From assembly GCF_016526145.1 (NCBI RefSeq), contig NZ_JADDUE010000007.1, positions 124,001 to 188,000 of the forward strand: 64,000 nt of DNA. Reading direction: 5' to 3'. This document shows positions 1 to 9,405 of this stretch, in pieces; position 1 is the stretch's first letter, and each line of letters begins with the position of its first letter. Source of the stretch: Saccharopolyspora galaxeae (lineage in GTDB: Bacteria; Actinomycetota; Actinomycetes; Mycobacteriales; Pseudonocardiaceae). Below the pieces are notes generated by a model. That model searched no databases. It was not told where the DNA came from and worked only from the letters and a program-made list of their open reading frames with translations. Position numbers and translations under genes: made by a program.

Positions 1-503
1 ACGTTGAAGTAGCGCAGGCTCGTCGCGCCCAGCCCGTGCGCGGTGGCGTACGAGCTGATGGCGTGGTCGATCGCCAGTTTCGTCGCCCCGTAGGTATTCG
101 TGGGGCGGGTTGGCGCGTCCTCCGGGATCGGCACGCTTTCCGGCTCGCCGTAGGTCGCAGCGGTGGAGGAGAAAACCAGCCGCGGAGTGCCGTGTTCGCG
201 GATCGCTTCCAGCAGTCGCAACGAGGTGACCACGTTGCCCTGCCAGTATTTGTCCGGATCCTGCATCGACTCGCCGACCAGCGACTTCGCCGCGAAGTGC
301 AGAACCCCGTCGTAGCCGTCGGCGAGCAGCTGCCCGGCGGTGTCGGCGAGGTCGGCCTGCACGAACTCGGCGCCGGCGGGCACCGCGTCCGCGTGCCCGG
401 TGGAGAGGTCGTCCACCACGGTCACGTCGTGGCCGTTCTCCAGCAGCCGGGCGGCGCACACGCTGCCTACGTATCCCGCACCACCGGTGACGAGGAGCTT
501 CAC
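1..503 (-). CDS. galE: UDP-glucose 4-epimerase, N-terminal part (runs off window)
   Basis: Interconverts UDP-galactose and UDP-glucose in the Leloir pathway in the cytoplasm. About 167 residues are visible. A GTG start at 503 gives [13 protein letters not shown], the Rossmann NAD-binding glycine motif. The SDR catalytic Ser is in the segment [12 protein letters not shown] and the catalytic YxxxK is in NTYGATKLA, both in family order. The C-terminal substrate domain lies beyond base 1. It sits 69 nt downstream of galK on the same strand, so ideR, galK and galE probably form one transcript. The family is clear; whether the enzyme is strictly UDP-glucose specific cannot be judged from half a protein. 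Confidence 0.9.
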   Translation of the reverse strand, partial: MKLLVTGGAGYVGSVCAARLLENGHDVTVVDDLSTGHADAVPAGAEFVQADLADTAGQLLADGYDGVLHFAAKSLVGESMQDPDKYWQGNVVTSLRLLEAIREHGTPRLVFSSTAATYGEPESVPIPEDAPTRPTNTYGATKLAIDHAISSYATAHGLGATSLRYFN

Positions 504-572
504 GGGGTTTCTGCCTTTCCGACGAAGGTGAACTCGCCCCGCCTGCCGCGGGGCGGGCGGGAGCGGGCGAGG

Positions 573-1751
573 CTACCGGTCGTGGCCGGCGCCGGCCGCC
601 GGGGTCGCGGTGAACAACCGGGGCCTCTGCAACCGGTGCTCGGCGAAGGAGTCCAACACGGACTGGCCGATTCGCTCCCGCTCGGTGGCAGCTACCAGCG
701 CGATCGCGGATCCGCCGAATCCCCCGCCGGTCATTCGCGCTCCCAAGGCACCGGCGTTCAGCGCGGCGTCCACTGCGATGTCCAGTTCCGGGCAGGAGAT
801 CCGGTAGTCGTCGCGCATGCTCACGTGCGATGCGGTCAGCAGCGGCCCGATGGCGGCCAGGTTTCCGGCCTTGAGCTCGGTGACGGTTGCCAGCACCCGG
901 TCGTTTTCGGTGACCACGTGCCGTACCAGCGGCCGCAGCTGCTCGGGAAGACCGGGCAGGGTGTCGTCCAGCTCGCCGGAGGAGACGTCGCGCAGTGCTT
1001 TGACGTCGAGCAATTCCGCAGCGCGCTCGCAGCCTCGCCTGCGCTCGCCATAGCCCGAGTCGCTGTGCGAATGCTTCGCACGCGTGTCGATCACGAGCAG
1101 TTCCAAGCCGGCCGAATCGGTGTCGAACGGGATCTGCGTGGTCTCCCCGGAACGAACGTCGAAGAACAGCGCGTGCGCTTCGGTGCAGGACAACGACGCG
1201 GTCTGGTCCAGCAGGCCGGTGGGGGCGCCGACGAAGTCGTTCTCCGAGATCTGCACCCACCGGGCGATCTCGGCTGTCGACGGGGAGCCCGGCGCCCCGG
1301 CGGGCCGACCGGCGATGTCGAGCAGCGCCAGCGCTACGGCGCATTCCAGAGCGTGCGAAGAGGACAGTCCGGCGCCCGCGGGCACGTCACCGGCGATGAC
1401 CAGGTCCGCACCGGGAACGTCGATGCCTTGGCCGTGCAGCGCGTATGCGACGCCGGCGGGGTAAGCGGCCCAGCCCGCCGGCGAGCCGGGAGCGAGGTCG
1501 GGCACGCGCATCGGCCCGGCGCGGTGCAGCACACCGTCGTCACCCAGCGAGGCGACCGACAGCGCGCCGTCGGAACGCGCCGACGCTGCGACCGCGATCC
1601 GGTGCGGCAGCGCGATGGGCAGCACGAAGCCGTCGTTGTAGTCGGTGTGCTCACCGATCAGGTTGACCCGGCCCGGTGCCGACCAGACCCGTTCCGGGGC
1701 GCGTCCGTGCTCGCCGCCGAAGGCGTCGGCGGCGTGTTCGGCCGGGCTCAC
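573..1751 (-). CDS. galK: Galactokinase
   Basis: GHMP-superfamily kinase that phosphorylates galactose with ATP to galactose-1-phosphate. The 392-residue protein has the galactokinase signature [15 protein letters not shown] at about 27-41, the GHMP phosphate-binding loop PAGAGLSSS at about 124-132 (followed by His where Ala is common) and a C-terminal [13 protein letters not shown] motif. Length is normal for the family. The GTG start at 1751 is chosen because it overlaps the ideR stop in a GTGA arrangement, which implies translational coupling. A longer open frame continues upstream but runs antisense-like through ideR. galE follows, so two Leloir steps are co-transcribed; galT is not in view. 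Confidence 0.93.
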   Translation of the reverse strand: MSPAEHAADAFGGEHGRAPERVWSAPGRVNLIGEHTDYNDGFVLPIALPHRIAVAASARSDGALSVASLGDDGVLHRAGPMRVPDLAPGSPAGWAAYPAGVAYALHGQGIDVPGADLVIAGDVPAGAGLSSSHALECAVALALLDIAGRPAGAPGSPSTAEIARWVQISENDFVGAPTGLLDQTASLSCTEAHALFFDVRSGETTQIPFDTDSAGLELLVIDTRAKHSHSDSGYGERRRGCERAAELLDVKALRDVSSGELDDTLPGLPEQLRPLVRHVVTENDRVLATVTELKAGNLAAIGPLLTASHVSMRDDYRISCPELDIAVDAALNAGALGARMTGGGFGGSAIALVAATERERIGQSVLDSFAEHRLQRPRLFTATPAAGAGHDR

Positions 1752-2443
1752 CTGGCGCGGACCAGGACGGCGTGCGCGATGCCCGGAGTCAGCTTGGTGC
1801 CGCCCTTGGCGCCCTTGACCTCGATCGGCTTGTTCACGCCGGTGACCGGCACGATCTCGATCTCGTGCGAAGGCATCAGCCCGACCTCCTTGAGCTCGCT
1901 CATCAGGTCGGGGTCGAGCTGCACGTGCTCGGCGATGCGGCACACCAGCGCCCGCCCGCCACCGCGGCGGGCGATCTCGTCGACGCGCTGCAGATCGGTT
2001 TCGGCGGACGGTGCCGACACGGCCATGCCGAGTTCGTCGAGGCCGGGGATGGGGTTGCCGTACGGGGAGGTCGCCGGGTTGCCGAGCAGGGTGACGAGCT
2101 TGCGTTCCACCGCCTCGCTCATCACGTGCTCCCAGCGGCACGCCTCGTCGTGCACGTGTTCCCATTCCAGGCCGATGACGTCCACCAGCAGGCGTTCGGC
2201 CAGGCGGTGCTTGCGCATCACGCGGATCGCCCGGCTCCGCCCGGCTTCGGTGAGCTCGAGGTGCCGGTCCTCGGCGACGGCGAGCAACCCGTCGCGTTCC
2301 ATGCGCGCCACGGTCTGGCTCACCGTCGGCCCGCTCTGCTCCAGGCGTTCGGCGATCCGGGCGCGCAGTGGGACGACCCCTTCCTCTTCGAGGTCGTAGA
2401 TGGTGCGAAGGTACATCTCGGTGGTATCGATGAGATCGTTCAC
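1748..2443 (-). CDS. ideR: Iron-dependent transcriptional repressor, DtxR/IdeR family
   Basis: Fe(II)-activated DNA-binding regulator of iron uptake, storage and oxidative-stress genes. The 231-residue length matches IdeR of mycobacteria (about 230). An N-terminal winged helix (residues 1-70) precedes the dimerisation domain. All metal ligands expected in the first two domains are present at family positions: Met10, His79, Glu83, His98, Cys102, Glu105 and His106. A C-terminal SH3-like domain follows from about 145. The GTG start at 2443 gives [14 protein letters not shown] and is preceded by a GGGGAG Shine-Dalgarno. The stop overlaps galK by 4 nt. Linkage of dtxR-type genes to galE and sigB is known from corynebacteria; here sigB lies about 8 kb away. 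I saw no obvious IdeR box in its own promoter region. Confidence 0.95.
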   Translation of the reverse strand: MNDLIDTTEMYLRTIYDLEEEGVVPLRARIAERLEQSGPTVSQTVARMERDGLLAVAEDRHLELTEAGRSRAIRVMRKHRLAERLLVDVIGLEWEHVHDEACRWEHVMSEAVERKLVTLLGNPATSPYGNPIPGLDELGMAVSAPSAETDLQRVDEIARRGGGRALVCRIAEHVQLDPDLMSELKEVGLMPSHEIEIVPVTGVNKPIEVKGAKGGTKLTPGIAHAVLVRAR

Positions 2444-2578
2444 GCTGGCTCCCCGTTGCAGTCCCACCACGATTCTAGTCCCGTGGCACTACCGCGGGTC
2501 GGTGGCTTCGGGTCGGCCGTTTCTGCTGTTCGACTGGTTCTTCTGCGCAGCTGTCCGCATTCGGATTGAGGGAGCCGC

Positions 2579-3430
2579 ATGCACCCGTTGATCACCGTCG
2601 ACGAGCTCGCCGCGAGGCTGGGCGAGCCCGGCGGCCCGGTAGTGCTCGACGTCCGCTGGAGTCTGCTCGGGCCGCCCGGCAGGCAGGACTACGAGCGCGG
2701 CCACCTACCCGGCGCGGTCTTCGTCGACCTCGACACCGAGCTGGCCGCGCCACCGGGACCGGGCGGCAGGCACCCGTTGCCCGGAGCCGGGGAACTGCAA
2801 CGGGTGTTGCGACGCGCCGGTGTGCGGTCCGATCGCACCGTGGTCGCCTACGACGCGAACGACGGTTCCGCGGCCGCGCGGGCGTGGTGGTTGCTGCGTT
2901 GGGCCGGTCACCGGGACGTGCGGGTGCTCGACGGTGGCTACGACGCCTGGGTCGAGCAGGGCGAGCCCGTGACCACCGAGGTGCCCGAGCCGACGGAGAC
3001 CGGTTTCGATGTCGTACCGGGGTCGATGCCGGTGGTCGACGAGCAGGGTGCCGCGTGGCTCGCGCGCGAGGGGAGGTTGCTCGACGCCCGCGCACCGCAG
3101 CGGTACCGAGGAGAGACCGAACCGGTCGATCCGCGTGCCGGGCACATCCCGGGCGCGGTGAACGTGCCGTTCGCGCACAACGTGACCGCCGGAGGGAGGT
3201 GGAAATCCCCGGCGGAATTGGCTGAGCGGTTCCGGAACTCCGGGGTGGACGCGGACTCGGCGGTAGGTGTCTATTGCGGTTCCGGCGTGACCGCCTGCTC
3301 GAATCTGCTCGCGCTGGAACACGCGGGGCTGAGCGGACCTGACAACCCCGCTGCGCTGTACTCGGGTTCCTGGTCGCACTGGTCAGCCGACCCGGAGCGG
3401 CCCGCAGCGACCGGTCCGGAGCCGGGCTGA
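2579..3430 (+). CDS. sseA: Sulfurtransferase with two rhodanese domains
   Basis: Predicted thiosulfate or 3-mercaptopyruvate sulfurtransferase, cytoplasmic, moving sulfane sulfur through a catalytic cysteine. The 283 residues contain an inactive N-terminal rhodanese domain (about 5-125) and an active C-terminal one (about 165-275). The active loop CGSGVTA at 233-239 is the form typical of mercaptopyruvate sulfurtransferases, so I favour that substrate, though the family is often annotated as thiosulfate-specific. The ATG at 2579 follows a GAGGGAG ribosome site. It is divergent from ideR with 135 bp between them and is followed by a 135-bp gap before acuC. Confidence 0.88.
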   Translation: MHPLITVDELAARLGEPGGPVVLDVRWSLLGPPGRQDYERGHLPGAVFVDLDTELAAPPGPGGRHPLPGAGELQRVLRRAGVRSDRTVVAYDANDGSAAARAWWLLRWAGHRDVRVLDGGYDAWVEQGEPVTTEVPEPTETGFDVVPGSMPVVDEQGAAWLAREGRLLDARAPQRYRGETEPVDPRAGHIPGAVNVPFAHNVTAGGRWKSPAELAERFRNSGVDADSAVGVYCGSGVTACSNLLALEHAGLSGPDNPAALYSGSWSHWSADPERPAATGPEPG

Positions 3431-3565
3431 GCGGCTACCCGAACCGGTCGTCGCAACGAGCGGCGGCGCCGAGGGCCGCGGTAGTGCGCAGTGCAGGGAC
3501 ACCGGAGATCGCTTGTGCCCTTCGCCACTGTGGGGCCGCACACACGGCAGGTAGCGTCGGCCGCC

Positions 3566-4741
3566 ATGGGCAACGACTGCGCGGTGGTCTGGGACGACTC
3601 GGTCCTGGACTACGACCTCGGCGGGCAGCACCCGCTGCATCCCGTCCGGCTCGACCTGACGATGCGGCTGGCGCGCGAACTCGGCGTGCTCGACGGGGTC
3701 GAGCCCCTGCGACCGCGTCCTGCCACGGACGAGGAGTTGCAACGCGTGCACCGGCCGGACTACTTGGCGGCGGTGCGGTCCGCTCCGACCTCGGGTTGGG
3801 ACGTCGGACACGGGCTGGGTACCGACGACAACCCGATCTTCGATCGGATGCACGAGGCCGCGGCGCTCATCGCGGGCGGTTCGCTGACCGCTGCCGAGCA
3901 GGTCGTCTCCGGCAAGGTCGATCGTGCGGTGAGCATCTCCGGCGGGCTGCACCACGCGATGGCCGAGCGGGCTGCGGGGTTCTGCGTCTACAACGACTGC
4001 TCGGTGGCCATCGCCGGAATGCTCGAGATGGGGGTGGAACGGGTCGCCTACATCGACGTCGACGTCCATCACGGCGATGGTGTGCAGGCCGCGTTCTACG
4101 ACGACCCGAGGGTGTTGACCGTGTCGATGCACCAGCACCCGGTCACGCTGTGGCCGGGCACCGGGTTCCCCAGCGAGACCGGCGGTGCGGGTGCCGAAGG
4201 CACGGCGGTGAACATCCCGCTGCCGCCGGGCACGGACGACGCCGGTTGGCAACGCGCTTTCCACGCGGTGGTTCCTTCCGTGCTCGAAGCGTTCCGCCCG
4301 CAGGTGCTGGTGACGCAGTGCGGTGCCGACGCGCACCGGGAAGACCCGTTGGCCGATCTGTCGATGTCCGTGGACGGTCAGCGCGCGACCTATCGCAGCC
4401 TGCGTGACTACGCCGAGCGTTATGCGGGCGGCAAGTGGGTGGCGTTGGGCGGCGGCGGGTATTCGCTGTACCGCGTCGTGCCCCGCGCGTGGACGCACCT
4501 GCTGGCCACCGTCCTGGACAGGGACCTCGATCCGGCCACGACGTTGCCGCAGGACTGGCTGGCGCACGCGCTGCGGGTTGCCGGGAACGTACCGCTGCCG
4601 ACGACGTTGACCGACAACGTGGATCCGTCGTTCGCGCCGTGGAGCGGTATCACCGACACCACGGTGGACACCGCGATCCGGGACACCCGGCACGAGGTGT
4701 TCCCGTTGCACGGTTTGAGTCCTGCGGATGTCCGGGACTGA
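3566..4741 (+). CDS. acuC: Acetoin utilization protein AcuC, class I histone-deacetylase-like lysine deacetylase
   Basis: Zinc-dependent deacylase that in Bacillus and actinomycetes removes acetyl groups from lysines, notably of acetyl-CoA synthetase. The 391-residue protein carries the paired catalytic histidines in GGLHHAMAE (129-130) and the zinc motif DVDVHHGDG (about 164-172), both intact. A C-terminal GGGGYS loop follows the usual pattern. ATG 3566 is chosen because MGNDCAVVWDD matches the family N-terminus; the open frame extends 25 codons upstream without support. The next gene is a GNAT/acyl-CoA-synthetase fusion protein acetyltransferase, so writer and eraser of lysine acylation are side by side. 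Confidence 0.92.
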   Translation: MGNDCAVVWDDSVLDYDLGGQHPLHPVRLDLTMRLARELGVLDGVEPLRPRPATDEELQRVHRPDYLAAVRSAPTSGWDVGHGLGTDDNPIFDRMHEAAALIAGGSLTAAEQVVSGKVDRAVSISGGLHHAMAERAAGFCVYNDCSVAIAGMLEMGVERVAYIDVDVHHGDGVQAAFYDDPRVLTVSMHQHPVTLWPGTGFPSETGGAGAEGTAVNIPLPPGTDDAGWQRAFHAVVPSVLEAFRPQVLVTQCGADAHREDPLADLSMSVDGQRATYRSLRDYAERYAGGKWVALGGGGYSLYRVVPRAWTHLLATVLDRDLDPATTLPQDWLAHALRVAGNVPLPTTLTDNVDPSFAPWSGITDTTVDTAIRDTRHEVFPLHGLSPADVRD

Positions 4742-4821
4742 GTCGGCCTTACCTACCTGGTTGGTGTCGACGGTGGTGGCGAGGGACCGCTCACCAGGAC
4801 GGCTGGAAGGGTGATCGTTGG

Positions 4822-7587
4822 ATGGGCAGCGGCCCGACGGAGCAGGACCCGGCCGATGCCGGGCAGGTGCAAGGACCGGTCAGCGCTGCCGGGATCCCGC
4901 CCGGGGACGCATTCTCCGGTGCGCAAGCGCGGTCGGACGCGCAGCAGGAATATCCGCGGCATTGGGAAGCCGACGTGGTCCTGTCCGACGGCGGCACCGT
5001 GCATCTTCGTCCGATCATCCCGGCCGATGCCGACCAGCTGGTCTCCTTCCACGGCAGGCTAAGCGACCGGACCCGCTACTTCCGCTACTTCGGCCCGTAC
5101 CCGCGGATGCCCAAGCGCGATGTGGAGCGCTTCAGCAACGTCGACTACGCCAACCGGGTCGCCTTCGTGGCGCTGCTCGGCGACGACATCGTCGCGGTGG
5201 GGCGGTTCGACCGGCTCGGCGAGCGGGACTCGGCCGAGGTGGCCTTCGTCGTGCAGGACGAGCACCAGGGCCGCGGGTTGGGGTCGATCTTGCTCGAACA
5301 CCTGGCGGCGGCCGCGCGGGATTGCGGGTTGCGGCGGTTCGTCGCCGAAGTGCTCGCGGAGAACTCGGCCATGGTGCGGGTCTTCCGCGACGCCGGTTAC
5401 CAGGTCCGGCGCGCGATGGAGGAAGGCGTCGTGCACCTGGAGTTCGACATCGACCCCACCGAGGAGTCGCTGGCGGTGGCCCGCGCCCGCGAGCAGGCCG
5501 CCGAAGCCCGCAGCGTGCACAACCTGCTGCATCCGCGTTCGGTAGCGGTGATCGGCGCCTCCACCGACCATCGCAAGATCGGGCACGCGGTGCTGGTCAA
5601 CCTGCTCACCGCGGACTTCGCCGGCCCGGTGTACCCGGTGAATTCGGAGCACCGCTCGGTGCGCGGCGTGCGCGCCTACGCGTCGGTGCTCGACATCCCG
5701 GACGACGTGGATCTCGCGGTGGTGGCGATCCCCGCGCCCGGCATCGACGAGGTGCTCGACGCCTGCCTGGCCAAAGGCGTGAAAGCGCTGGTGATCGTGA
5801 GTTCCGGGTTCAGCGAATCCGGCCCGGACGGCCGCGAGATCGAGCGCCGCATGGTGCGTTCCGCCCGCGTGCACGGGATGCGCGTGGTCGGGCCGAACGC
5901 GCTCGGCGTGGTCAACACCGACCAGGGCAACCGGCTCAACGCGACGCTCGCGCCGCGACTGCCGGGAAGCGGCCGGACCGGGTTCTTCTGCCAGTCCGGT
6001 GCGCTGGGCGTGGCGATCCTGGCGACGGCGACCGAACGCGGCCTCGGGCTGTCCACGTTCGTTTCGGCGGGCAACCGGGCCGACGTGTCCGGCAACGACA
6101 TGCTCCAGTACTGGCAGACCGACCCGGCCACGGACGTGGTGCTGCTGTACCTCGAGTCGTTCGGCAATCCGCGGAAGTTCGCCCGGCTGGCTCGGCGACT
6201 GGCGCGCAGCAAGCCGATCGTGGTGGTCAAGTCGGGCCGCAACGCGGTTCGCGCCGGGCTGGCCGCCACTTCGGTGCAGGTCGACGAGACCAGCGTGCAG
6301 ACCTTGTTCGAGCAAGCCGGGGTGATCCGGGTCGAGTCGGTGGCGCAGATGTTCGACACCGCGCTGCTGCTGGCGCACCAGCCGTTGCCCGCGGGGGAGC
6401 GCATCGCGGTCGTCGGCAACTCCTCGGCGCTGGGCATGTTGGCCGCGGATGTCGCGCAGGCCGAGGGGTTGCGGTTGTCCTGCGAACCGGTCGACGTGGG
6501 TGCCGCTGCCGAGCCGGAGGAGTTCGCGGCCGCCGTTCGCGAGGCCGCGTTGCGGGACGACGTGGACGCCTTGGTTGCGGTGTTCGCTCCGCCGGTCGCG
6601 GTGCCCGGCACCGCCTACGCGCGCGCGTTGCGAGAAGCGCTGCAGGAAGCGGGTACGACCGCGACCAAGCCGGTCGTCACCACGTTCCTCGCCGCCGAGG
6701 GGGTGCCGGACGAGCTCGCGGTTCCCGGCTCGGACGGTTCCGCGGCGTGGGGTTCGATCCCGTCCTACCCGAGCCCGGAGCGGGCGGTGCTCTCGCTGGC
6801 GCGCGCCACCCGCTATGCGCGCTGGCGGGCCGCTCCGCAGGGCCATTTCGTACGGCCCGAGGGCATCGCCGAGGATCGCGCGCGGGATGTGGTCGAGCGG
6901 TTGCTGACCGACGGCGAGCATCGGCTCACCGACGACGAGGCGGTGGAGCTGCTCGGCTGCTACGGCATCGAGCTGGTCCCGTTCCGTCGAGTGCGCGGTG
7001 CGGACGAGGCCGCAGCGGCCGCCGATGAACTCGGTTACCCGGTGGCGGTGAAGTCGGCGGGCGAACACCTGCGGCATCGCAGCGACCTCGTGGGCGTGCG
7101 GCTGGACCTGATCAACGCGGAGGCCGTGCGTGCAGCCTGCCAGGACCTCGCGCGAATGTCCGAAGTGGACGATGTCTACGTGCAGCGGATGGCGGATCGC
7201 GGCAATTCCTGCGTGATCGATCTGATGGACGACCCGTCGTTCGGCACGTTGGTCTCCTTCGGACTGTCCGGTGTGGCCAGTGAACTGCTCGGGGACAAGG
7301 CTTACCGGGCGGTGCCGATGACCGATGCGGACGTCGCTGCGCTGGTCCGGGCGCCACGGGCTGCTCCGCTGCTGGCCGGTTACCGCGGGGATGAGCCGGC
7401 GGACCTCGCGGCCGTGGAGGACCTGGTGTTGCGGGTCGCGACGCTGGTGGAGGACCTGCCGGAGGTCTGCGAGCTGACCTTGCAGCCGGTGCTTGCCTCG
7501 GCCCGTGGCGCGCAGGTGACCGGTGCGCGGGTGTCGGTGCGCCGCTCGTCGGCCGCGCCGGACACCGGCCCGCGCCGGCTCCGTTGA
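4822..7587 (+). CDS. Protein lysine acetyltransferase of the Pat type: GNAT domain fused to NDP-forming acyl-CoA synthetase domain
   Basis: The 921-residue protein has an N-terminal GNAT acetyltransferase domain (about 60-200, acetyl-CoA loop QGRGLG at 149-154). It continues with an NDP-forming acyl-CoA synthetase-like region: CoA-binding Rossmann domain from SVAVIGAST (about 240), succinyl-CoA-ligase-like segments with GPNALGVVNT and FCQSGALGVA, and a C-terminal ATP-grasp domain from about 690. This GNAT-first order is that of Streptomyces PatA and the reverse of enterobacterial Pat. Such proteins acetylate lysines of AMP-forming acyl-CoA synthetases, turning them off. ATG 4822 follows GGAAGG at 4805. 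It lies 80 nt after acuC, which encodes the probable reversing enzyme. Whether the synthetase part is catalytic or only senses acyl-CoA is not decidable here. Confidence 0.88.
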   Translation: MGSGPTEQDPADAGQVQGPVSAAGIPPGDAFSGAQARSDAQQEYPRHWEADVVLSDGGTVHLRPIIPADADQLVSFHGRLSDRTRYFRYFGPYPRMPKRDVERFSNVDYANRVAFVALLGDDIVAVGRFDRLGERDSAEVAFVVQDEHQGRGLGSILLEHLAAAARDCGLRRFVAEVLAENSAMVRVFRDAGYQVRRAMEEGVVHLEFDIDPTEESLAVARAREQAAEARSVHNLLHPRSVAVIGASTDHRKIGHAVLVNLLTADFAGPVYPVNSEHRSVRGVRAYASVLDIPDDVDLAVVAIPAPGIDEVLDACLAKGVKALVIVSSGFSESGPDGREIERRMVRSARVHGMRVVGPNALGVVNTDQGNRLNATLAPRLPGSGRTGFFCQSGALGVAILATATERGLGLSTFVSAGNRADVSGNDMLQYWQTDPATDVVLLYLESFGNPRKFARLARRLARSKPIVVVKSGRNAVRAGLAATSVQVDETSVQTLFEQAGVIRVESVAQMFDTALLLAHQPLPAGERIAVVGNSSALGMLAADVAQAEGLRLSCEPVDVGAAAEPEEFAAAVREAALRDDVDALVAVFAPPVAVPGTAYARALREALQEAGTTATKPVVTTFLAAEGVPDELAVPGSDGSAAWGSIPSYPSPERAVLSLARATRYARWRAAPQGHFVRPEGIAEDRARDVVERLLTDGEHRLTDDEAVELLGCYGIELVPFRRVRGADEAAAAADELGYPVAVKSAGEHLRHRSDLVGVRLDLINAEAVRAACQDLARMSEVDDVYVQRMADRGNSCVIDLMDDPSFGTLVSFGLSGVASELLGDKAYRAVPMTDADVAALVRAPRAAPLLAGYRGDEPADLAAVEDLVLRVATLVEDLPEVCELTLQPVLASARGAQVTGARVSVRRSSAAPDTGPRRLR

Positions 7588-7655
7588 GAGCGACCTCCAC
7601 TACGAGACCGACGCGTTCCGGTTATGGTGTGCCGGTCGATGAAGGGAGATCCGCC

Positions 7656-8540
7656 GTGCACGACCTGGAACTCGTGGAGCTGGGCACCGTCGAGGCCGGC
7701 GAACATCAGCTGACGATCCGCGCGCACCGCGGCGCGGATCCCGCTTCGCCGGTGATGATCGTGCTGCCCGCGATGGGTGTGCCCGCCCGCTACTACCAGC
7801 CGTTCCTGCGCTCGCTGGCCGCCCGCGGCCGGACGGTGGTCAGCTTCGACCTGCGCGGGCAGGGGGAGGCGCTGCCCCGCGCGCGGCGCGGCACCCGCTT
7901 CGGGTACCAGGACCTGATCGACGACACCGGCGCCGTCGTGGACCTCGTCGCGCGCAACTTCCCGCAGGCGCCGCGTTTCCTGCTCGGTCACAGCCTCGGC
8001 GGGCAGGTCGCGCTGCTGTACTCCGCGAGCCATCCGGATCGGGTGAGCGGCGTGACGCTGCTGGGTTCCGGTTCGGTGTGGTTCCGCAGCTTCCAGGGCA
8101 GCCGCGCGTGGAAGAACCTGGCCGGCACGCAGGTGGTCGCCGCGTTGTCCGCGGTGCTGGGCTGCTGGCCGGGCGAGCGGCTCGGCTTCGGCGGCAGGCA
8201 GCCGGCCGGGGTGATGCGCGACTGGGCCAGGCAGGGACGTTCCGGCCGCTACCGCCTCGGTGGCTCGGACACCGACTACGAAGCCGCGCTGGCCGCATCG
8301 GACGTTCCGCTGCTGACGGTCACCATGGACGGTGACGAACTCGCCCCGGAGTCCTCAGTGGACCACTTGGCGGGCAAGGCCGCGCGGTCCGCGCGCACCA
8401 GGCGGCACTACTCGTGCGAGATCGCGGGCGCGGCGAAGCTGGGGCACTACGCCTGGGTGCACAACAGCGACGAACTGGCCCGCTGGATCGGGGAGTGGGC
8501 GGCGGCCGCCGCTGTCGAGCCGGCGGCCGAAAGCGGCTGA
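7656..8540 (+). CDS. Alpha/beta hydrolase (serine aminopeptidase S33-like)
   Basis: Cytoplasmic alpha/beta-hydrolase fold enzyme of 294 residues with unknown substrate. The nucleophile elbow is GHSLGG (Ser113), the oxyanion region is near LPAMGVPARYY (38-48), and a late His occurs in KLGHYAWVHN. The segment FDLRGQGEAL resembles monoacylglycerol-lipase-like S33 proteins. GTG 7656 is chosen because AAGGGAG lies 7 nt upstream; the frame opens 24 codons earlier without a ribosome site. It starts 68 nt after the acetyltransferase gene and may be in the same transcript. No signal peptide is visible. Confidence 0.8.
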   Translation: MHDLELVELGTVEAGEHQLTIRAHRGADPASPVMIVLPAMGVPARYYQPFLRSLAARGRTVVSFDLRGQGEALPRARRGTRFGYQDLIDDTGAVVDLVARNFPQAPRFLLGHSLGGQVALLYSASHPDRVSGVTLLGSGSVWFRSFQGSRAWKNLAGTQVVAALSAVLGCWPGERLGFGGRQPAGVMRDWARQGRSGRYRLGGSDTDYEAALAASDVPLLTVTMDGDELAPESSVDHLAGKAARSARTRRHYSCEIAGAAKLGHYAWVHNSDELARWIGEWAAAAAVEPAAESG

Positions 8541-8655
8541 CCGGCGGGACTGCTCGACCTGCGGATGCGTTGATCATGGGTCGTGGTCCACAGTGCGCGT
8601 CCGGAGAATCCGATTTCCGAGCAACCTCGATGCGGCCCGGTCCCGTCTTCGGGGC

Positions 8656-9120
8656 ATGAGACCGCTACACACCACAGTGGGCGCAGGCGCCCTGCTTCTA
8701 GCGCTTTCCGCCTGCGCCGGACAGCAAGGAGACGTCGGTTTCGGTGGGCAGCCGCCCGCACCGCAGGAACCTCCGGCACCGGTGCAGCCGAAACCTCAGC
8801 AAGAACGCACACCGGTACCGGCGAACCTGATCAAGGCCAACATACCCGGGCAGTCCGGAACGCCGCGGGTGTGGACCCAGGACGGTGGCAACGTCGTCGT
8901 CACCACCGGTCAAGAAGGCGGCTGCAGCAAGGTGCACGCCGAGGTCGCCGACCAGAACGCCCAGCAGGTGAAGGTCCTGCTGGTCAACGAGACCCCGGAA
9001 CCGCCGGGGATCTGCACGATGGACCTGCGCCACCCGCCGGTCGCGGTCCAACTGGACCAGCCGCTGGACCAGCGCACCGTGGTGCTGGAAGAGCGCGACG
9101 TGCAGGTACCGCGCCGCTGA
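8656..9120 (+). CDS. Putative small lipoprotein
   Basis: A 154-residue secreted protein of unknown function. The N-terminus is a short positive stretch, a hydrophobic core (LLLALSA) and the lipobox LSAC, so lipidation at the Cys near residue 19 is expected. A Pro/Gln-rich linker follows (about 28-55). The rest is a soluble domain with two cysteines, in GGCSKV and PGICTMD, that could form a disulfide. The ATG at 8656 is the only start that exposes the signal peptide. A perfect hairpin terminator follows immediately. I do not recognise the domain. Confidence 0.75.
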   Translation: MRPLHTTVGAGALLLALSACAGQQGDVGFGGQPPAPQEPPAPVQPKPQQERTPVPANLIKANIPGQSGTPRVWTQDGGNVVVTTGQEGGCSKVHAEVADQNAQQVKVLLVNETPEPPGICTMDLRHPPVAVQLDQPLDQRTVVLEERDVQVPRR

Positions 9121-9142
9121 CGTGCGGACCTGCGCGCCGCAG

Positions 9143-9184
9143 GCACTTCTCCCGCAGGAGGTGGGGCTCCTGCGGGAGAAGTGC
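9143..9184 (+). terminator. Hairpin terminator after lipoprotein gene
   Basis: Perfect 18-bp inverted repeat (arms 9143-9160 and 9167-9184) with a 6-nt loop, 22 nt after the lipoprotein stop. No T-run follows, which is normal for high-GC actinobacterial terminators. Confidence 0.85.
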
Positions 9185-9405
9185 GTTCGCGCGTGAGTGG
9201 TGTGTAGCGAGGGCCGGGAGGTGCCGGACGGGCGCCTCCCGGCCCGTCTCATCGCGCGAACGACTCCTGCGGGCCGGGAATCGCGCGAACAAGCCCGCCG
9301 ACCACGCCGAACGCACTGCTGAACCGCTGTGCCGGGTCGGGTCTGTCGCCGGTCCTGCCCACCTGCGACGCTGTTCGTCGGAGACGATCGATGGGAGGGA
9401 CTCGG

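Noticed and set aside
36-2399. A 787-codon open frame on the plus strand opposite galK and ideR
   Set aside because: It is antisense to genes with complete catalytic and metal-binding motifs, has no family similarity and is an expected artefact of high-GC codon use.
2444-2578. IdeR-binding box between ideR and the sulfurtransferase gene
   Set aside because: No sequence close to the 19-bp TTAGGTTAGGCTAACCTAA consensus was found.
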